64,000 bases of DNA from Ehretia macrophylla (taxonomy: Eukaryota > Streptophyta > Magnoliopsida > Boraginales > Ehretiaceae), in contig CM075773.1 of assembly GCA_037974665.1 (NCBI GenBank), positions 64,710,263 to 64,774,262 of the forward strand, in the 5' to 3' direction. Made by a program: the position numbers and the translations under genes. The notes below the pieces were generated by a model, which was not told the origin of the DNA, searched no databases, and saw only the letters and a list, made by a program, of their open reading frames with translations. Below are positions 48,307-60,509 of this stretch, in pieces. How positions within the stretch are numbered: the stretch's first letter is position 1; the number at the start of each line of letters is the position of its first letter.

Positions 48307-48955
48307 TTTTTTTTGTCGGAAATATAGTTGTATTAACACAACACCAAAAGATACAACAAAAGGGCCAAAACACTACAGCCTAAAGAGAAGAAAACAAATA
48401 TAGACACAGGCTCACGTCGAATCCCAACCCTAACAGACTGAAACAAAAGTTAAAGGGCTGGGCCTATGACCCGAAGCCTAATCCTAGCGGTGAACAGTGA
48501 TGCCGGCACAGACAACACAATCGTTGGCGATATCATCAGCGGCCAACAAAGACACAACTGAGGCTTAAAAATGCTGCAACCCAAACTAACCTAGTCACTA
48601 GAAGCATCAGAACAAACTCATCAACGATGAGCAAAGACGAAGCATGAGTTATGGGACATGTTACCCCACTGGAAGTAACACATTACCGAAGACTCCAAAA
48701 GTCGTCCATGTGACAGAGCTCGAGCGTGAAAGTAGTGAAGGCGTAGTCCATTGAAAGCCTCCGAAAAAAATCACTAAAAATGGTGGTCATGAGAGATGGT
48801 GAGAAAGGAGAGAGCCGCATGCACTTTCGCCGGAAGGAGAACCAAAAGCAGCCACTGATACGACCAAAGAAGGCTCCAAGAGGGTTGGAGCTTTTTGACC
48901 CAAAAACCAAACACCAAATCTGAATTTTTACATAAGAAAAATGAGGACAAAGAAA
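48307..48955 (-). mobile_element. LINE-like remnant with poly(A) tail
   Basis: On the minus strand the sequence ends ...GTTAATACAACTATATTTCC followed by GACAAAAAAAAA, a typical end of plant L1-type elements. The upstream end is a GC-richer, C/T-biased region (cgccggaaggagaaccaa on the plus strand) like a LINE 5' untranslated region. There is no ORF1 or reverse transcriptase, so it appears to be an internally deleted copy. Identification is from termini and composition. Confidence 0.5.
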
Positions 48956-48973
48956 AAAAAAAAAAAAAAAAAT

Positions 48974-49034
<61 letters not shown>
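48953..49034. repeat. Poly(A) and (TA)n microsatellite
   Basis: A-rich tract at 48953-48987 leading into a TA dinucleotide array to 49034. Confidence 0.9.
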
Positions 49035-49035
<1 letters not shown>

Positions 49036-49037
<2 letters not shown>

Positions 49038-49890
49038 AGTTCCTGGTTATTATTTTGTTGTAACAAAAGTTAAACAAAATAAATAAACGTATGCAGCAAG
49101 TATGAACACCGAGATTTAATGTGGTTTAACCGTGCGGTCTACGTCCACGGGACCTCCCCTAGTCCAACAAACTTATTCATTAAGCAATATAATAACTTAC
49201 AACATCAATGAACTTACACAAGTAAAGACTCCCTCTTAACTTTTGACGCCTCGATGAAGAACTCCTTAATGAACTTCTGTTTAGCAAGCTCCCCTCGACT
49301 TGCAACTTTCTCTCCCGAGAACAACACTTTCTTCTCCTGAGGAATGAATAAAGAAGACAGTAATCTAATCACTCAAAGACAAATACAAGTCACTTATGAC
49401 TCATTGTCACAGACTAAGTTGCAACACTGAACAATAAGTATTCAAGACAGGCTGTGTTGCAACATGACACGGAACATGATTCTTCTAAATTCTTCTTCAG
49501 CTTTTCTGTGACTCTTTTTCTCTTTTTCTCTTGCCATGATCTGCACACATATAAATATGCACGATAGCTTGTAGAAATCCCACGGATTGTGCTCCAAGTT
49601 TTGCCTTTTGAATTTTCCTCCAATATGGTAAATTAGATCTCTCTAGAATTTCTTCAAGAAAACATGCTTTGAACTTTTTCTTGTAAGGCTTTTCCTTTTT
49701 GAAACTTTTTCTAGAAATCGTCAAAGCAAATTCCTTCATTAAAAACTTTCATTCATAAAAACTTTCCTACAAATCCAAAAAGGTAACTAATTAGATTTTT
49801 GCAAAACAATAAACAATCAATTAATTCCTTAACAATATATATATAAGAGGGGAAATGAGAGGAAGAGAGAGAGATGTGGGGGCTCTGGGC
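49036..49890. other. Possible LTR fragment
   Basis: Contains CCGAGATTTAATGTGGTTTA and CGGTCTACGTCCACGGGACC (49109-49154), wording that recurs near LTRs of plant retrotransposons. No domain, terminus or target duplication found. The remaining sequence has only short frames without recognisable content. Confidence 0.35.
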
Positions 49891-50048
49891 CATGCGAAGA
49901 AGCAAAGAAAAGGATGGAGATGATGTCTCATGAAGGAAGCGGTGGAAAACCGCAAGTTTTAGCCGAAGCCCCAAAGCCATGCGAAGAAACAAAAAAAAAA
50001 GGATGGAGATGATGTCTCATGAAGGAAGCGGTGGAAAACCGCGAGAGA
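49891..50048. repeat. 87-bp tandem duplication
   Basis: CATGCGAAGAAGCAAAGAAA starts at 49891 and CATGCGAAGAAACAAAAAAA at 49978; both continue GGATGGAGATGATGTCTCAT and GAAGGAAGCGGTGGAAAACC. Non-coding as far as seen. Confidence 0.9.
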
Positions 50049-51180
50049 GTATTCGACAATGACTTTGGAAGTTAATAAAAATCCAACAGCTAAGCAACAA
50101 AACAATATTGAGTAATTACTCAACTTGTAGAGATGAATTTAAAGGGAGGGCTGGAGATGGCCCTGACCCCCCCAAACTTATAAAAAACAAAAAAAGTTGA
50201 AGGTAATTTCCCCCCTCCCCCCCCGCTTTTAAAAGAAAAAAATTGAAAGTAAATTTTTTTTTAAAAAAAAAAAAAAAACCATTTTGCCCCCCATTTTCCA
50301 TTAAAAAAATTATTCAAAATCTTTCTTTTGGCATAATCATGCCAACTTTATTTTTCTGTTTTTCTTTAGTAATTGCATTGTTTATATTTAAAAGGAACTC
50401 TTCCTCTTTCCATTCCTCCAACCTCCCTGAAACCATTTTCAATTATTCTTCTTTTTCTCATTTCAATTTCTTCTCAAAATCTCAATCTACACTTAAATTC
50501 ATCTTCAAAAAATTTTAATTTGTACAAAATAAATATACTTTAAATTAGACAAACGAAGCTAAGGTAATATATCACTAAAATAGTTTTAGTTATTAATTTT
50601 ACTTAATTATATCATTTTATTAATAACATATTTTGTTATTTTTTTTCCAGTGTGCAAGCATTTTTGCTCTTGAGCCAAGACATCGATCAAGGTAATTAAT
50701 TTGATTGAAACATTTCCTTACTAATTTTTAGTTTATGTGTTTTGTTCACTATATTTTAATGCTCAATTTTATGTCATAAATAGATTATTTTAGTGGATAA
50801 TTTTAGTGAGCCATGTTTTATTTAACATTTTTCTAGTCTTTTATATATTTTTTTCTAGGTATCAGTTGATGTTTTATTTTTCAGTCAAATTTAGATTTGT
50901 TTTAGTCAATTATAAGTATGTATATAAAGTAACAAAACTAGTTTGTGAATGTATTAAGATTAGATATTTTAAGTTTTCAGTTTCTAAAATGAAAATTGAT
51001 AGTGAACTAATTTTTGACAATTTCACCATTGATACTGTACAAAAAGCACCGTAAAAAAATATATATTTATATATACTGCATTTTAATTATGCGGTTGGGA
51101 CGTGGTCACGTGGCCCGTTTTGGTTGGACGATCTTGGCCCACTACTCCATGAAATCTGGACCGCTCATTTTCCTACCTAT
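50049..51180. other. Low-complexity and AT-rich DNA, no gene
   Basis: Contains C-rich runs at 50160-50225, A-rich and T-rich tracts at 50236-50280, and AT-rich sequence to about 51080. No coding signal. It may include the LTR or upstream region of the element whose transcript appears to start near 51220. Confidence 0.4.
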
Positions 51181-51188
51181 CTTTTCTC

Positions 51189-51197
51189 TATAAATAG
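51189..51197 (+). promoter_or_regulatory. TATA box of the gag-like transcription unit
   Basis: TATAAATAG lies about 160 bp upstream of the ATG at 51353, after a GC-richer segment containing CACGTGGCCC (51107) with a G-box core, and before a pyrimidine-rich leader. A GTACGT donor-like site follows at 51321. Typical of an LTR or a strong plant promoter. Confidence 0.5.
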
Positions 51198-51352
51198 GAC
51201 ACCCCTTCAATCATTTTGCACTTTCATTTTCTTGAATCCCTTTAAACTCTCTCTGAGCTTTGCAGCTTCCTTGGCATTTCACTTCGTTCGAGCTCTAGTA
51301 CTCTTCCTTTTCAACTCTTAGGTACGTCTCTTTTCCTTTTCCTTTCTTTTCT

Positions 51353-51857
51353 ATGGCTCGGTCAGATTCAAAGGCTGACTCCCAAAATGAGCCTGTCTAT
51401 TCTTATGGGGTGGTGAGGAGAGCGATAGTGGTAGTGACACTATGCCGAGATTGATGCAATTCTAGCCGACCCTAATCCCATGACTCATTCTAGAGTGCTC
51501 AAGGACTTAGAGAATTTAGAGGTCAGGCCTAGCCGTCCTATCAACAGGCTTTTTAGGAATGTTCCTCTCCAGGCCGTTCTCATAAGACAGGTTTCGCCCT
51601 TTGGTCCCTTTTTTGACTCATCCCCTTCCCGCTTGAGACCTTGCACAAATGCTAGGGTGAGCTTGGTAGTTAGGTCCAACCCTACTCCCTCTGCTACACC
51701 AGCAGGTCAACCTCCTTCATCTGTAGACATTCCCAACCAACCATCCCGCGCCTCCAGTGGTGACAGTGACGATGATAGTGAACCTTTAGATGCTATGGAC
51801 CGGCCTCCTCTCAAAAAAATATACACCTGGATCCTTAAACTCGAAAGAAATAGTATC
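51353..51857 (+). pseudogene. Gag-like gypsy ORF (Transposase_28 type), N-terminal part
   Basis: The ATG opens MARSDSKADSQNEPVYSYGV; a frameshift follows near 51430, and the main frame then reads DPNPMTHSRVLKDLENLEVR, PSRPINRLFRNVPLQAV, a Ser/Pro-rich linker, SGDSDDDSEPLDAMDRPPLK and KIYTW. The sequence is cut at 51858 by a solo LTR and resumes at 54390. Proteins with a C-terminal Transposase_28 ('putative gypsy type transposon') segment have such variable N-termini; this part is assigned by its continuity with 54395-56087. Confidence 0.6.
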
Positions 51858-54394
51858 TGTGAGACCCTGCACGAAGCCATATGCATTTTTATAGCATTTG
51901 ATACATTTTTACATCATTTAACGTGCATTCATATCGTTTTACGTGACTTTGCCTTGTTTTATGTGCATTAGTATTATTTTACGTGCATTTAGATGTTTTA
52001 AACATTGTAGACATTAATTAAAAATCTATTAAATTATAATAGCGAACTAGGACAATTAGATTGCTACCATAATGGCAAACTAGAAAATCTCACTTAGTTT
52101 TTAGTCATTTGGAGCTTATAACAAATATCCTACCTAACAAAACACACTCATACCACACTAAACACACAAACACACACACTAAAACACATGGCCAAAGAGG
52201 AGAAGGAGAAGAAAGAAGAAAAAGAGAGGAAGAAGAAGGGGATTTCAAGCCATTCTCTTGCATTTTCTAGCATTTTCAAGCTTTATCGCTTCTTCAACCT
52301 CATGTCTTGCATTCAAGCACAAGATTAAGGTGAGAGATATTTTCAAAAGCTTTATAAAGATCATATAGTTCATGGTTATGAGTTATATATATATATATAT
52401 ATTGAGCATGATCAAGGTTATATATAAGCTTATTTTGTGGATTGAAACTTAGTATGTTCATCTAGGGTTTCAAGATGTTGTTGTAGTGTTGTTCTTGGCT
52501 TGAACTTGTTCTTGTATCTAGAGTGGAATATGAAGGGAAGTAGTAAGTTGAATCTTAGTCTTGAAGTAGCGTGTAGTGCCATACATGCTAGGGTTGAGGT
52601 GTTGTGAATGAAATCCACTTATTGCTTGAGTTTAGACTTTTTAAATAAGCTTAGAATAAGGGGTAAAAGAGTATACATGTTGATTATGCAGGCTCTAGCA
52701 TGAGATAGACTTAAGAGGGCAAAAGAACTTGAAGTGCGTGTGTGCAGATTGAGATTCGGTCTACCGGACCTGGGCACCCCTCGTCCGGATGGTCGACCAG
52801 ATGCTCTCTGCCATGGATCCAGTTGACTAGATCCAGAAGAGCGAGTCGTCCTGATAGGTCGTCCGGATCCCCAATTTGGTGCCCCATGCCTTGGTTAGTC
52901 GTGTGCCTTGCATTTTTAGGATAAAGGTTGCGTACGGGTGTTCATATGCTAGTCAAATGCGTGTTAGGTGGTGGTTAAAGTGTTTATCTAGTGTCATTAA
53001 ACATTGAATAAGGTGCGTTTTATGATATCCACTTCGGGTTATTACTAAGTTATATACTATCAAATGTGTTAACATACTCAAGGATGTTGTGCATTGCTCA
53101 CGATTACACATATGGTACACACACTATTATATGCTTGCATGATATCCCTACATGTTGAAATGCTTGTACATGTTAATATGTTCGGAGACAACCTACTTTG
53201 TTGTCCTCCAAATATGCTTATATTTATTAGTGCCCACTCCCGCTCGGTGTCTTTCCTTGGGGAGTTGGGACGTTTCTCTTGTTAGTGCCCTCTCTTGCTA
53301 GGGAGCTTTGACCCCCTGGAAGAGTTGGGACATTCTTGTTTTTATATATATGCGCGCGGCAAGTTGCAACCATTAAAGATTCAAGTAATCTAATAAACCC
53401 CATGGTAGAAGTTCTGGTTCCGCTTGGGCAGCATTGGGCTTGCTAGGACGGTCTCGGCTACCATGGTAATTCATGGTGTATATCTGAATTTCACCCTCTT
53501 GTTGGTGTTTGGGGATATGATATTGACAGAAGACTCGAGACTGGCCATCTTCAACAATACTGTATCTTTTTACTATGTGGTTTCCTACTCTCGCTTGGTC
53601 CCTTGAGGTCCTTGGAGGGTAGAGTTGATTGTTTATTATCATGTTTAATTTCGTTTCTTGTTAATGCTCATGATATTACGTTTTTTATTTACAACTCATG
53701 TTCCTTCGCGCATGCATAGTTTTCTTTATCATGAATAATCTCATTTCTTGTGTACATGGCATGGCTTTTCTAAATGTTTTTTAAATGGTAAAAATGCTTG
53801 CGAAAATTACCTTCCCGTTATCCCTCACTGAGCTATGTGCTGGTTAGCTCACCCCTCTTTATTGACAATTATAGGTGAGGTTGAGCCCGAGTAGGCCCCT
53901 CAAGTGGTTGAAGAGTTCCTTGTGTAATTAACCTCTTGTTGTAATAGAATGAGTGAGGTTTAGGAACTATTGATGTAATGTATTAATCTTTTGGACACTT
54001 AGCTATGTAACTAACTTGGTACTTTATTCTTTTGAGGCCTAGATGTAGTAGGTGGATCTATGTGAAGTGATTTGGTGAATCTAAGTCTTGTAATTATGTG
54101 TCCGGTGGTTGTAATATTAATCATTAGTAATGAAGTTTGTATAATGTGTCTTATTAGAATTGATATAACAATAGGTGAAGTAATTTTAATAGCTTGGATG
54201 TATGGTTTTATGGATAATAGTACTCAGGCTAATGTAATGTGCCTTAGCGGGCTTGGGAAGAGTCATCTTTTTAAGCCCGTGACATCATGATCCCAGATTA
54301 TTTTTGAGGTTGATGTTAGCCCAAATATAATTTCTTTCATTATTGTGGTATCAGAGACCGTTTTAGCGATTGAAAATGGGGTCGTGATAGTATC
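51853..54394. repeat. 5-bp target-site duplication GTATC around the solo LTR
   Basis: GTATC at 51853-51857 and 54390-54394, immediately outside the LTR ends. Five bases is the normal duplication length for LTR retrotransposons. Confidence 0.8.
51858..54389 (+). repeat. Solo LTR, 2532 bp (gypsy-type long LTR family)
   Basis: Starts TGTGAGACCCTG, ends GGGGTCGTGATA (the final CA changed to TA). It is related end to end to the minus-strand LTRs at 58914-63969 and 60746-63103: the opening GTGAGACCC..CATATGCATTTT, the CATTTA..ATCGTTTTACGTG block, a GATC-rich repeat block at 52760-52870, CTCACTGAG..AGCTCACCCCTC near 53820-53860 and GACAATTATAGGTGAGG. No internal domains follow, and target duplications abut both ends, so it is a solo LTR left by recombination. 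The TGGTATCAGAGAC at 54344 lies inside the LTR and is not a functional primer-binding site. Confidence 0.85.
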
Positions 54395-56087
54395 TTCCCA
54401 GGTGATTTCGAGGTTCGAATGCCCGAGCCCGAGGATAGGGTTTGCTGTCCGGGAGATGGGAATTGGGCTTTTACTATGATACTCTTCAATTTCTTCGTCT
54501 TCCTATCCTGAAATATATCGTCGATGTCCTTAACTTCTTCGACCTGAGCCCGGGTCAACTAGTCCCGAATAGCTGGCGCATGGTCATAGCTTTTTATATA
54601 TATATGTCAAAAACATTGGTCAACAACCAATTTCCAACTTGTTCGCCAATTTCTACACAGTCAAGGCCAATGGATGCGGCTGGTATTATTTTACCGCTTA
54701 TACACACTTTAAAGTATTTCAGTCCGAGACCTATCCCTCTTCGAATAAGGGATGACACCATAACTTCTTTTTTGTAAAATTCCCGAGGCCTTGGCCGGTC
54801 AGAACTACCTAGCATATCTTACTAAAGCCCTATCCAAATCCACCCGAGCTCTTTCCTGACCTTACGACCTTCGCCCATGCTCTCCGAACCATGGAGCCTA
54901 TCAATGGGAACAAAGCTCATCAGTCTCGAGGAAGTCTTCTCCTAGGGTATGTATGACGAGCCTACGGAGGTACAAGTTGATGGGGATAACGACCCTCCGA
55001 TATCTTCTCCCCATAATGGTGAGGACTCAGGATTTTATTTAAATACTCTTCCTGATAAATTGACTCTGACTCATTTTATCTTCTTTCTCGCAGAGATGGA
55101 TGCTTCCCAGAGGCTCAAGGCCCGCCTCTAGAAGAAAAAATTAGAGGCCCAGTCTTTGAAAAAGAAGGTTTTTGACCTGACCCGGGCTGCCAAGAAGACA
55201 TCGGTCTCCAATTCCACTATAGGGGCCAGAAAAGTCCCAAGTGGCCCCCACATTGGCCAGAGTTCTGGGGCTACAACTGAGGCGGGCGGTGATGGCGTCC
55301 AAGTCTATATCGACCTCACCCAGGTGGGCGACCTCCCCCTCGGGTCCCTCGAGCTACTACCTCTCACCCTAGCTCGAGTCAAGGAGGCACTGTGGCGACC
55401 CAGGAAGTGATGACGGCGAACATTAAAGATCTGAGGTCACATCAGCTCGGTCTGGCTTCTGACCTCTACCACCAAAGGGTAACTGAGTTTCCATATCCGG
55501 TTTCAAGTCATTTGTTTGCCAGTTGCTAATTTTCTTTAGATTCCATAAAGATGACTGAACTGATAGCTGAGTTCGCCGCTACTGCGGGCAAGGCCAAAGA
55601 GGTATACGATGACCTCCATCGGCGATACGATGGTCAGAAACTCGTCATCAAGGACTTGAGGAGTGATATCTCGGATGGCAAGGCCAGGCTGGAGGTTGTT
55701 CAGGAGTAGAGCGCCAAGGACTTAAAGGAAGCTTAGACCAAAATCGTTGAGCTGGAAGGTCAGAAGTCTGCCCTTTAGAATTTGCTCAGGGAGAAGGAAA
55801 CTGAAGTCCCGACCATCCGTGCCCAACCTGATGAAGACTTCAAGAAGTCTGAAGAATTCTTGGACTTCATTGAACCCGCTTACGAGGAGGCTCGGAAGAA
55901 CGAAGCTAGGAAAGCTCGAGCCCGGATGAAGGATTTTGCCGGAGTCCATAATCTCCACTTTGACTTCTTCTTCCTTGATGTTGAAGATTATCAATTCGCT
56001 GGCGACCATCAGGTCGAGGCAGAGGATATAGCCGCAGCTGGTCAAGAGGTCGACCAGGAGGGCCAGGATCAGCATATTAAGGAGTAG
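54395..56087 (+). pseudogene. Gag-like gypsy ORF, Transposase_28 domain and coiled-coil part
   Basis: Starts in frame with RFECPSPRIGFAVRE, then the Transposase_28-like segment: ELGFYYDTLQFLRLPILKYI, VDVLNFFDLSPGQLVPNSWR and MVIAFYIYMS. After breaks it gives EAQSLKKKVFDLTRAAKKTS, a Gly/Ser linker, a coiled-coil-like section (MTELIAEFAATAGKAKEVYD, RYDGQKLVIKDLRSDISDGK) and a C-terminal acidic piece FKKSEEFLDFIEPAYEEARK, FFFLDVEDYQFAGDHQVEAE ending at a TAG at 56085-56087. At least six stops or shifts. The family is of unknown biochemical role and is found in gypsy-type elements. Confidence 0.75.
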
Positions 56088-56260
56088 ATTAGAACTTGTT
56101 GTATTTTTGCTTTTCTTTTCCCAATGTAGACCCCAGACCTTGCTTTAATACAAAGTTGTCATTTCTCAGTGAGTATTTTCATTTCGTGTGGTTCTTTATA
56201 TCGTGTATTTTTATTTGTTCTTGAAACTTTCTTTCTACTTGATCCCAACCTGAGAATAGT
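56088..56260 (+). other. 3' region of the gag-like unit
   Basis: Short T-rich sequence following the stop, including AATACAAAG near 56148; no gene. Confidence 0.3.
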
Positions 56261-56815
56261 TCGTCTCAACCAGTTGGTCTCTTGTTGGGCGGTTTGGACG
56301 GTTTAAAGCATATTTTTTGACCCGAACCAACACATTCTATTTGAAAAAATTAAAACTATAGCCAACCCATACACCTCTCAGAACTACCTTAACCAAACCA
56401 ATACATTTGAAGAAACCAAACCACCCAAACCAAGTCAAATCATATATTCGGTTTAACTTATAGTTACATTTGAATAAAGTAATTGCATTCTAGAAATCTA
56501 AAATATAGAGGAGTTACTCATGGTGTCTTTTGGTTTTTTTTATGAAATGGGAGATAGATTGAAAAATGTGGAGGAAAGTGAAAAGTTCTCTAGAAATACT
56601 ACACATATTTATTATATATATATATACAGGTCGGTTTGGGTTTATGATTTTGATAGTAAAACTCATAAACCAAACCATGTGGTCGGTTCCTATGAAAATT
56701 TAAACCATAACTAACCAAACTTTTAAAAAACCGCCAAAAATGGGTTAGTTTGGTTTGGGTTGGGTTGGGTTGGGTTAGAAGGTTTGGGTGGGTTAGCGGT
56801 TTTGCTGCACACCCC
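56261..56815. mobile_element. hAT-type MITE with GGTTTGG repeats
   Basis: The right end reads TTTTGCTGCACACCCCTA, whose complement TAGGGGTGTGCAGCAAAA is a common plant hAT terminus. Subterminal GGGTTGGGTTGGGTTGGGTT at 56757-56778 and GGCGGTTTGGACGGTTT at the left are the usual repeated words of this family. The left terminus is degraded. The open frame at 56520-56714 has no domain. Confidence 0.6.
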
Positions 56816-58912
56816 TACTTACAAGGTAGGTACAAAGTTTACACATAATGTTTCTTTAAGTGCTGAATATTCCATGCGTTCTTTAGCTATTTTCCTTCAA
56901 CCTCGGCTAGTTTGTATGTCCCTGGCACAATCTCTTCAATCACTTGATAAGGTCCTTCCCAGTTGGGCCTAAGCTTGCCCTATGTGGGGTCGGGTTTAAA
57001 GCCAGCCTTCCTTAGGACCAGGTCTCATTCCCTCACAGCTCGGGGATGAACCTTCTTGGTGAAGCTCCGTATCATTGCCTGCTTCCCTGCTAACATCTTA
57101 AGTATTCCCTTAGGGCCTGGTTATTGTCTTCTTCCTCATAGGCGAAGACCCTAGGGGTCGGTGAGCCGACCTCGATTGGAAGAACCACATCTGTCTCAAA
57201 GGTTAGGTTGTACGGTGTCTCCCCTGTAGCTAAGCTAGGCGTTGTCCTCTGGGCCCACAGGACCTCTGGAAGCAGCTCTGGCCACAACCCTTTTGCCTCG
57301 GTCAACTTTTTCTTTAGATCCTGCAAAATAGTCTTATTAGTAATTTCAATTTGACCATTGTACTATGGGTGTACTACCGAGGCAAATTTTAATGAGACGC
57401 CGAGCTCTTTGCACTGTCTTCTAAAATACACCGAGTCGAACTATTTTCCATGATCTGTGACCACTACTCGAGGTATCCTTAAACCTATAGACCACCGATC
57501 TCCACACAAAGTTCCAAGCTGCTTTCTCGGTGATCTTTGCGACTGCCTCGGCCTCTACCCATTTAGTGAAATAGTCTACGGCCACAAAAATGTTTCTCTT
57601 CTGTAAAGTGCTCTGCGGTAGTAGACCGATCATATCCAGGCCCCACTGAGCGAAGGGCCATAGTTCAATCATTCCCACCAGGTTGGTCATTGGTGCTCGG
57701 GAAACACTGGCAAACCGTTGACTCCTATCACATTTCCTGACCATTTCCTTGGCAAATAAGTTGGCCAAAAGTACCTGTCTTAACACTTTCCCAGCCAGCG
57801 CTCTCGACCCAATGTGGTTTCCACATACACCTTCATGTATTTCTCGCAGGATATACTGCCCTTCTTCTTGACCCATACACCTAAGAAGAGGCCAAGTGTA
57901 CGACCTTTTATACACCTGTCCCCAATAATGGTGAATTTGGATGCTCACCGCTCGAGGCTTCGAGTTTCGCCCCAACCTGACGGAGTGACTCATTTATCCA
58001 AGAAATCTCGAATCGGCTTCATTCAACCGACTTCTTCATCAATCACGGCTACTTCCTTTCCTCAGAGATTAATACTGGGGTATTCGACCTTGCTTACTTG
58101 TAGTGAGATGGGGCTGTTAGTCCCTAATGCCAATCTGGACAAGGAATCAATTTTCTCGTTCTCTTCCTTTAGGATCTGCTGGATCCTGAATTTGCTAAAA
58201 TCTGAGGTTAGCTCTTTTGCCTTGGCGAGATATGCTGCCATGGCCGGATCTCTAGCTTTGAACTCCCACGACACCTGATTGGCCACGAGTTATGAGTCTG
58301 TCGTAACATCTACGGCCTGAGCTGCAATTTTCAGACTTGCAACCAACGCTTCATACTCAGTTTCGTTGTTTGAGGCTTGGAATTCGAACTTCAATGAATA
58401 CTGCATCTCAGTTCCTTTCGGGTTGGTGATGATTACGCCTGCCCTATTTTTCGGATGCTCCATCGTCCTGAATGGTCCATGGCTCGGGTAGTTTATCCTA
58501 CTCTATGCCTCCCGTGCATTCTACTATGAAATCTTCTACGGTTTGCCCTTTAACTGCTATCTTTGGTTGATAACTGATGTCGAATTGATTGAGTTCTACC
58601 GACCATTTAAGCAAATATTCTGAGAGCTTGGGTCGACTAAGCACCTGCCTAACCAGCATGTCAGTCATTACCCGAATAGGGTGTGTATCAAAGTAATGCC
58701 TTAGCTTTCTTGAAGCCACAATTAACGCTAGAGCTATTCTCTCAATGGCTGGGTACCTTAACTTTGCATCTCAGAGTATCTTGCTAACATAGTATACCGA
58801 TTTTTGCGTCTTCCCATCCTCTCTAATCAGTACCACCGCTACTGCTGTCACCGAGCAGGCTAGATATAAATATAGGTCCTCTCCCTCCTCAAGTCGAGAT
58901 AACAAGGGAAGA
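56816..58912 (-). pseudogene. Tat-lineage gypsy pol remnant: RT end, RNase H, aRNase H, integrase
   Basis: On the minus strand from 58912: LPLLSRLEEGEDLYLYLACS, VVLIREDGKTQKSVYYVSK, RYPAIERIALALIVASRKLR and SEYLLKWSVELNQFDISYQP (RT-linked RNase H); then DPAMAAYLAKAKELTSDFSK and IDSLSRLALGTNSP (the additional RNase H of Tat elements); IHEGVCGNHIGSRALAGKVL and FAKEMVRKCDRSQRFA (integrase zinc binding, HHCC); PFAQWGLDMIGLLP and VAVDYFTKWVEAEAV (integrase core with its first D); ELLPEVLWAQRTTPSLATGE and GSPTPRV; and a C-terminal GKLRPNWEGPYQVIEE down to about 56860. Many stops and shifts. The RT core upstream is missing because another LTR is inserted at 58914. Confidence 0.88.
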
Positions 58913-59716
58913 ATGTTACGCCGCGACCCCGACCCCGACCTATCGCTAAGCTAAGGCCGAAACATGACGTGTCAAACTTAACACCTGCAAGATTAACAAG
59001 TAGCAACCCGAATATTCATTAATATACCACAATAAGTTCCAAAAGACTTCCAAAATTCTCCCAAGACATCGATCTTAAAGGAATACGTCACCCTGTTACA
59101 TGTTTACAAGACCTGAGTCCACCTGTTCAACATTTCAAACCTAGGTCTCAAGATAATAATATTCAATCTTAACTAGGCATCTAATCTACCAAAAGAATAT
59201 TACAACATAATAACTGCTTAATTTACAAAAAACATTCTTTTTACAACAAGAAGTACATCTCCCACAAGTAAACATGTAGATCACATACTCATCACTTTCA
59301 CATACTCATCACATCAATGAAGCTTCCATCCACATGAGGGCTTGTTCGGGCTAATCCTTACCTAAAATTGTCAAAAGAGGGGTGAGCTTATCCGGCACCA
59401 AAACTCAGCGAGGGAGGAAAACGGGAAAGGTTTTCACAAACATTTTATCATTTCACAAACTTCTTTATAAAACCATGTTGTGAATATATCACAACTAATA
59501 AGAACGAAATCAAACTTAATAACAAGAAATTGACTTTACTCTCCGACGACCTCAAGGGACCAAGCGAGAGTAGGAACCAACTAGTGGATGGATACAGTTG
59601 CTCAAGTAGTGGTTGGAGATGGCCAAACTCAGAACCTCTGTCAAATCTTCCTTAATACTCCAATCAAGAGGGCACTTCGGAGATACCACGAGTTCATAAC
59701 AAGATCAATAGAGTAG

Positions 59717-60015
59717 TGCAGGATTCAAGAGGTGACTCATACGGGTGCAAGAGGTGACTCCCACTATCAAAGTAGTACAGCACTTTGTTTCGCATAGCGC
59801 TTCACTCATTTGGATTCCAGATATGACTCATACGAGTGCAAGAAGTGACTCCTACTATCAAAGTAGTATAACACTTTGTTCCACATAGCGCTTCGCTCCT
59901 TTACCAAAAGATTCATTAGAATAGTATAGGGCTTGAGAGGTGCTCGTACGGGTACAAGAGGTCACTCCCACCACCATAGTAGTGTAGTACTTTGTTCCGT
60001 ACAACACTTCCTCCC
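59717..60015. repeat. Three-copy tandem repeat within the LTR
   Basis: TGACTCATACGGGTGCAAGA at 59733, TGACTCATACGAGTGCAAGA at 59824 and TGCTCGTACGGGTACAAGA at 59941 begin units that continue with GTGACTCCCACTATCAAAGT, AGTA..ACACTTTGTTCC and CATAGCGCTTC. Spacings are 91 and 117 bp. Confidence 0.85.
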
Positions 60016-60509
60016 TTAGTCCATACGAACTAGATAGGACATGATCATAAACATTTAACATGTAGCAAGTATATATACAAATGTACTTAAGCATTTACAT
60101 GATTCAAGCATATTCAAGCGTAGTCATGATTCGACCATAATCTAAGCATGTTCAAACATATACATGAGCCAAGCTTATTCAAGTACATTTCATGTTTTGC
60201 ATCATGTAAACATATAAAGATGTATAACCTTTGGGTAGACACGAAGTAAGTTCAAGGCTTATCAAGCATAACTTAGCATATATACACATTGAGCAAATAC
60301 AAGTTCGAGCCATTAGTAATATCATTTTATAATCAATGATATAGGAAGTAAGCATGTAAACCTCTTGCATGTAAGCTCATTTAATCATGTGCCATAACAT
60401 AAAAGCATGTATTCAACCTCAATTAAGCTCATATTAACATACATCCTGATCTCGTATCACCATGCATCCAATAACAATCGAAAATAACACAAAATGAGCA
60501 AAATAGGAC

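Noticed and set aside
48683-49066. 127-codon minus-strand frame starting in the TA repeat
   Set aside because: The Tyr/Ile run is the microsatellite; the remainder is LINE-like leader sequence without ORF1 features.
54344-54356. TGGTATCAGAGAC as a tRNA-iMet primer-binding site
   Set aside because: It lies inside the LTR, 33 bp before its end and target duplication, so it cannot serve as a primer-binding site for this copy.
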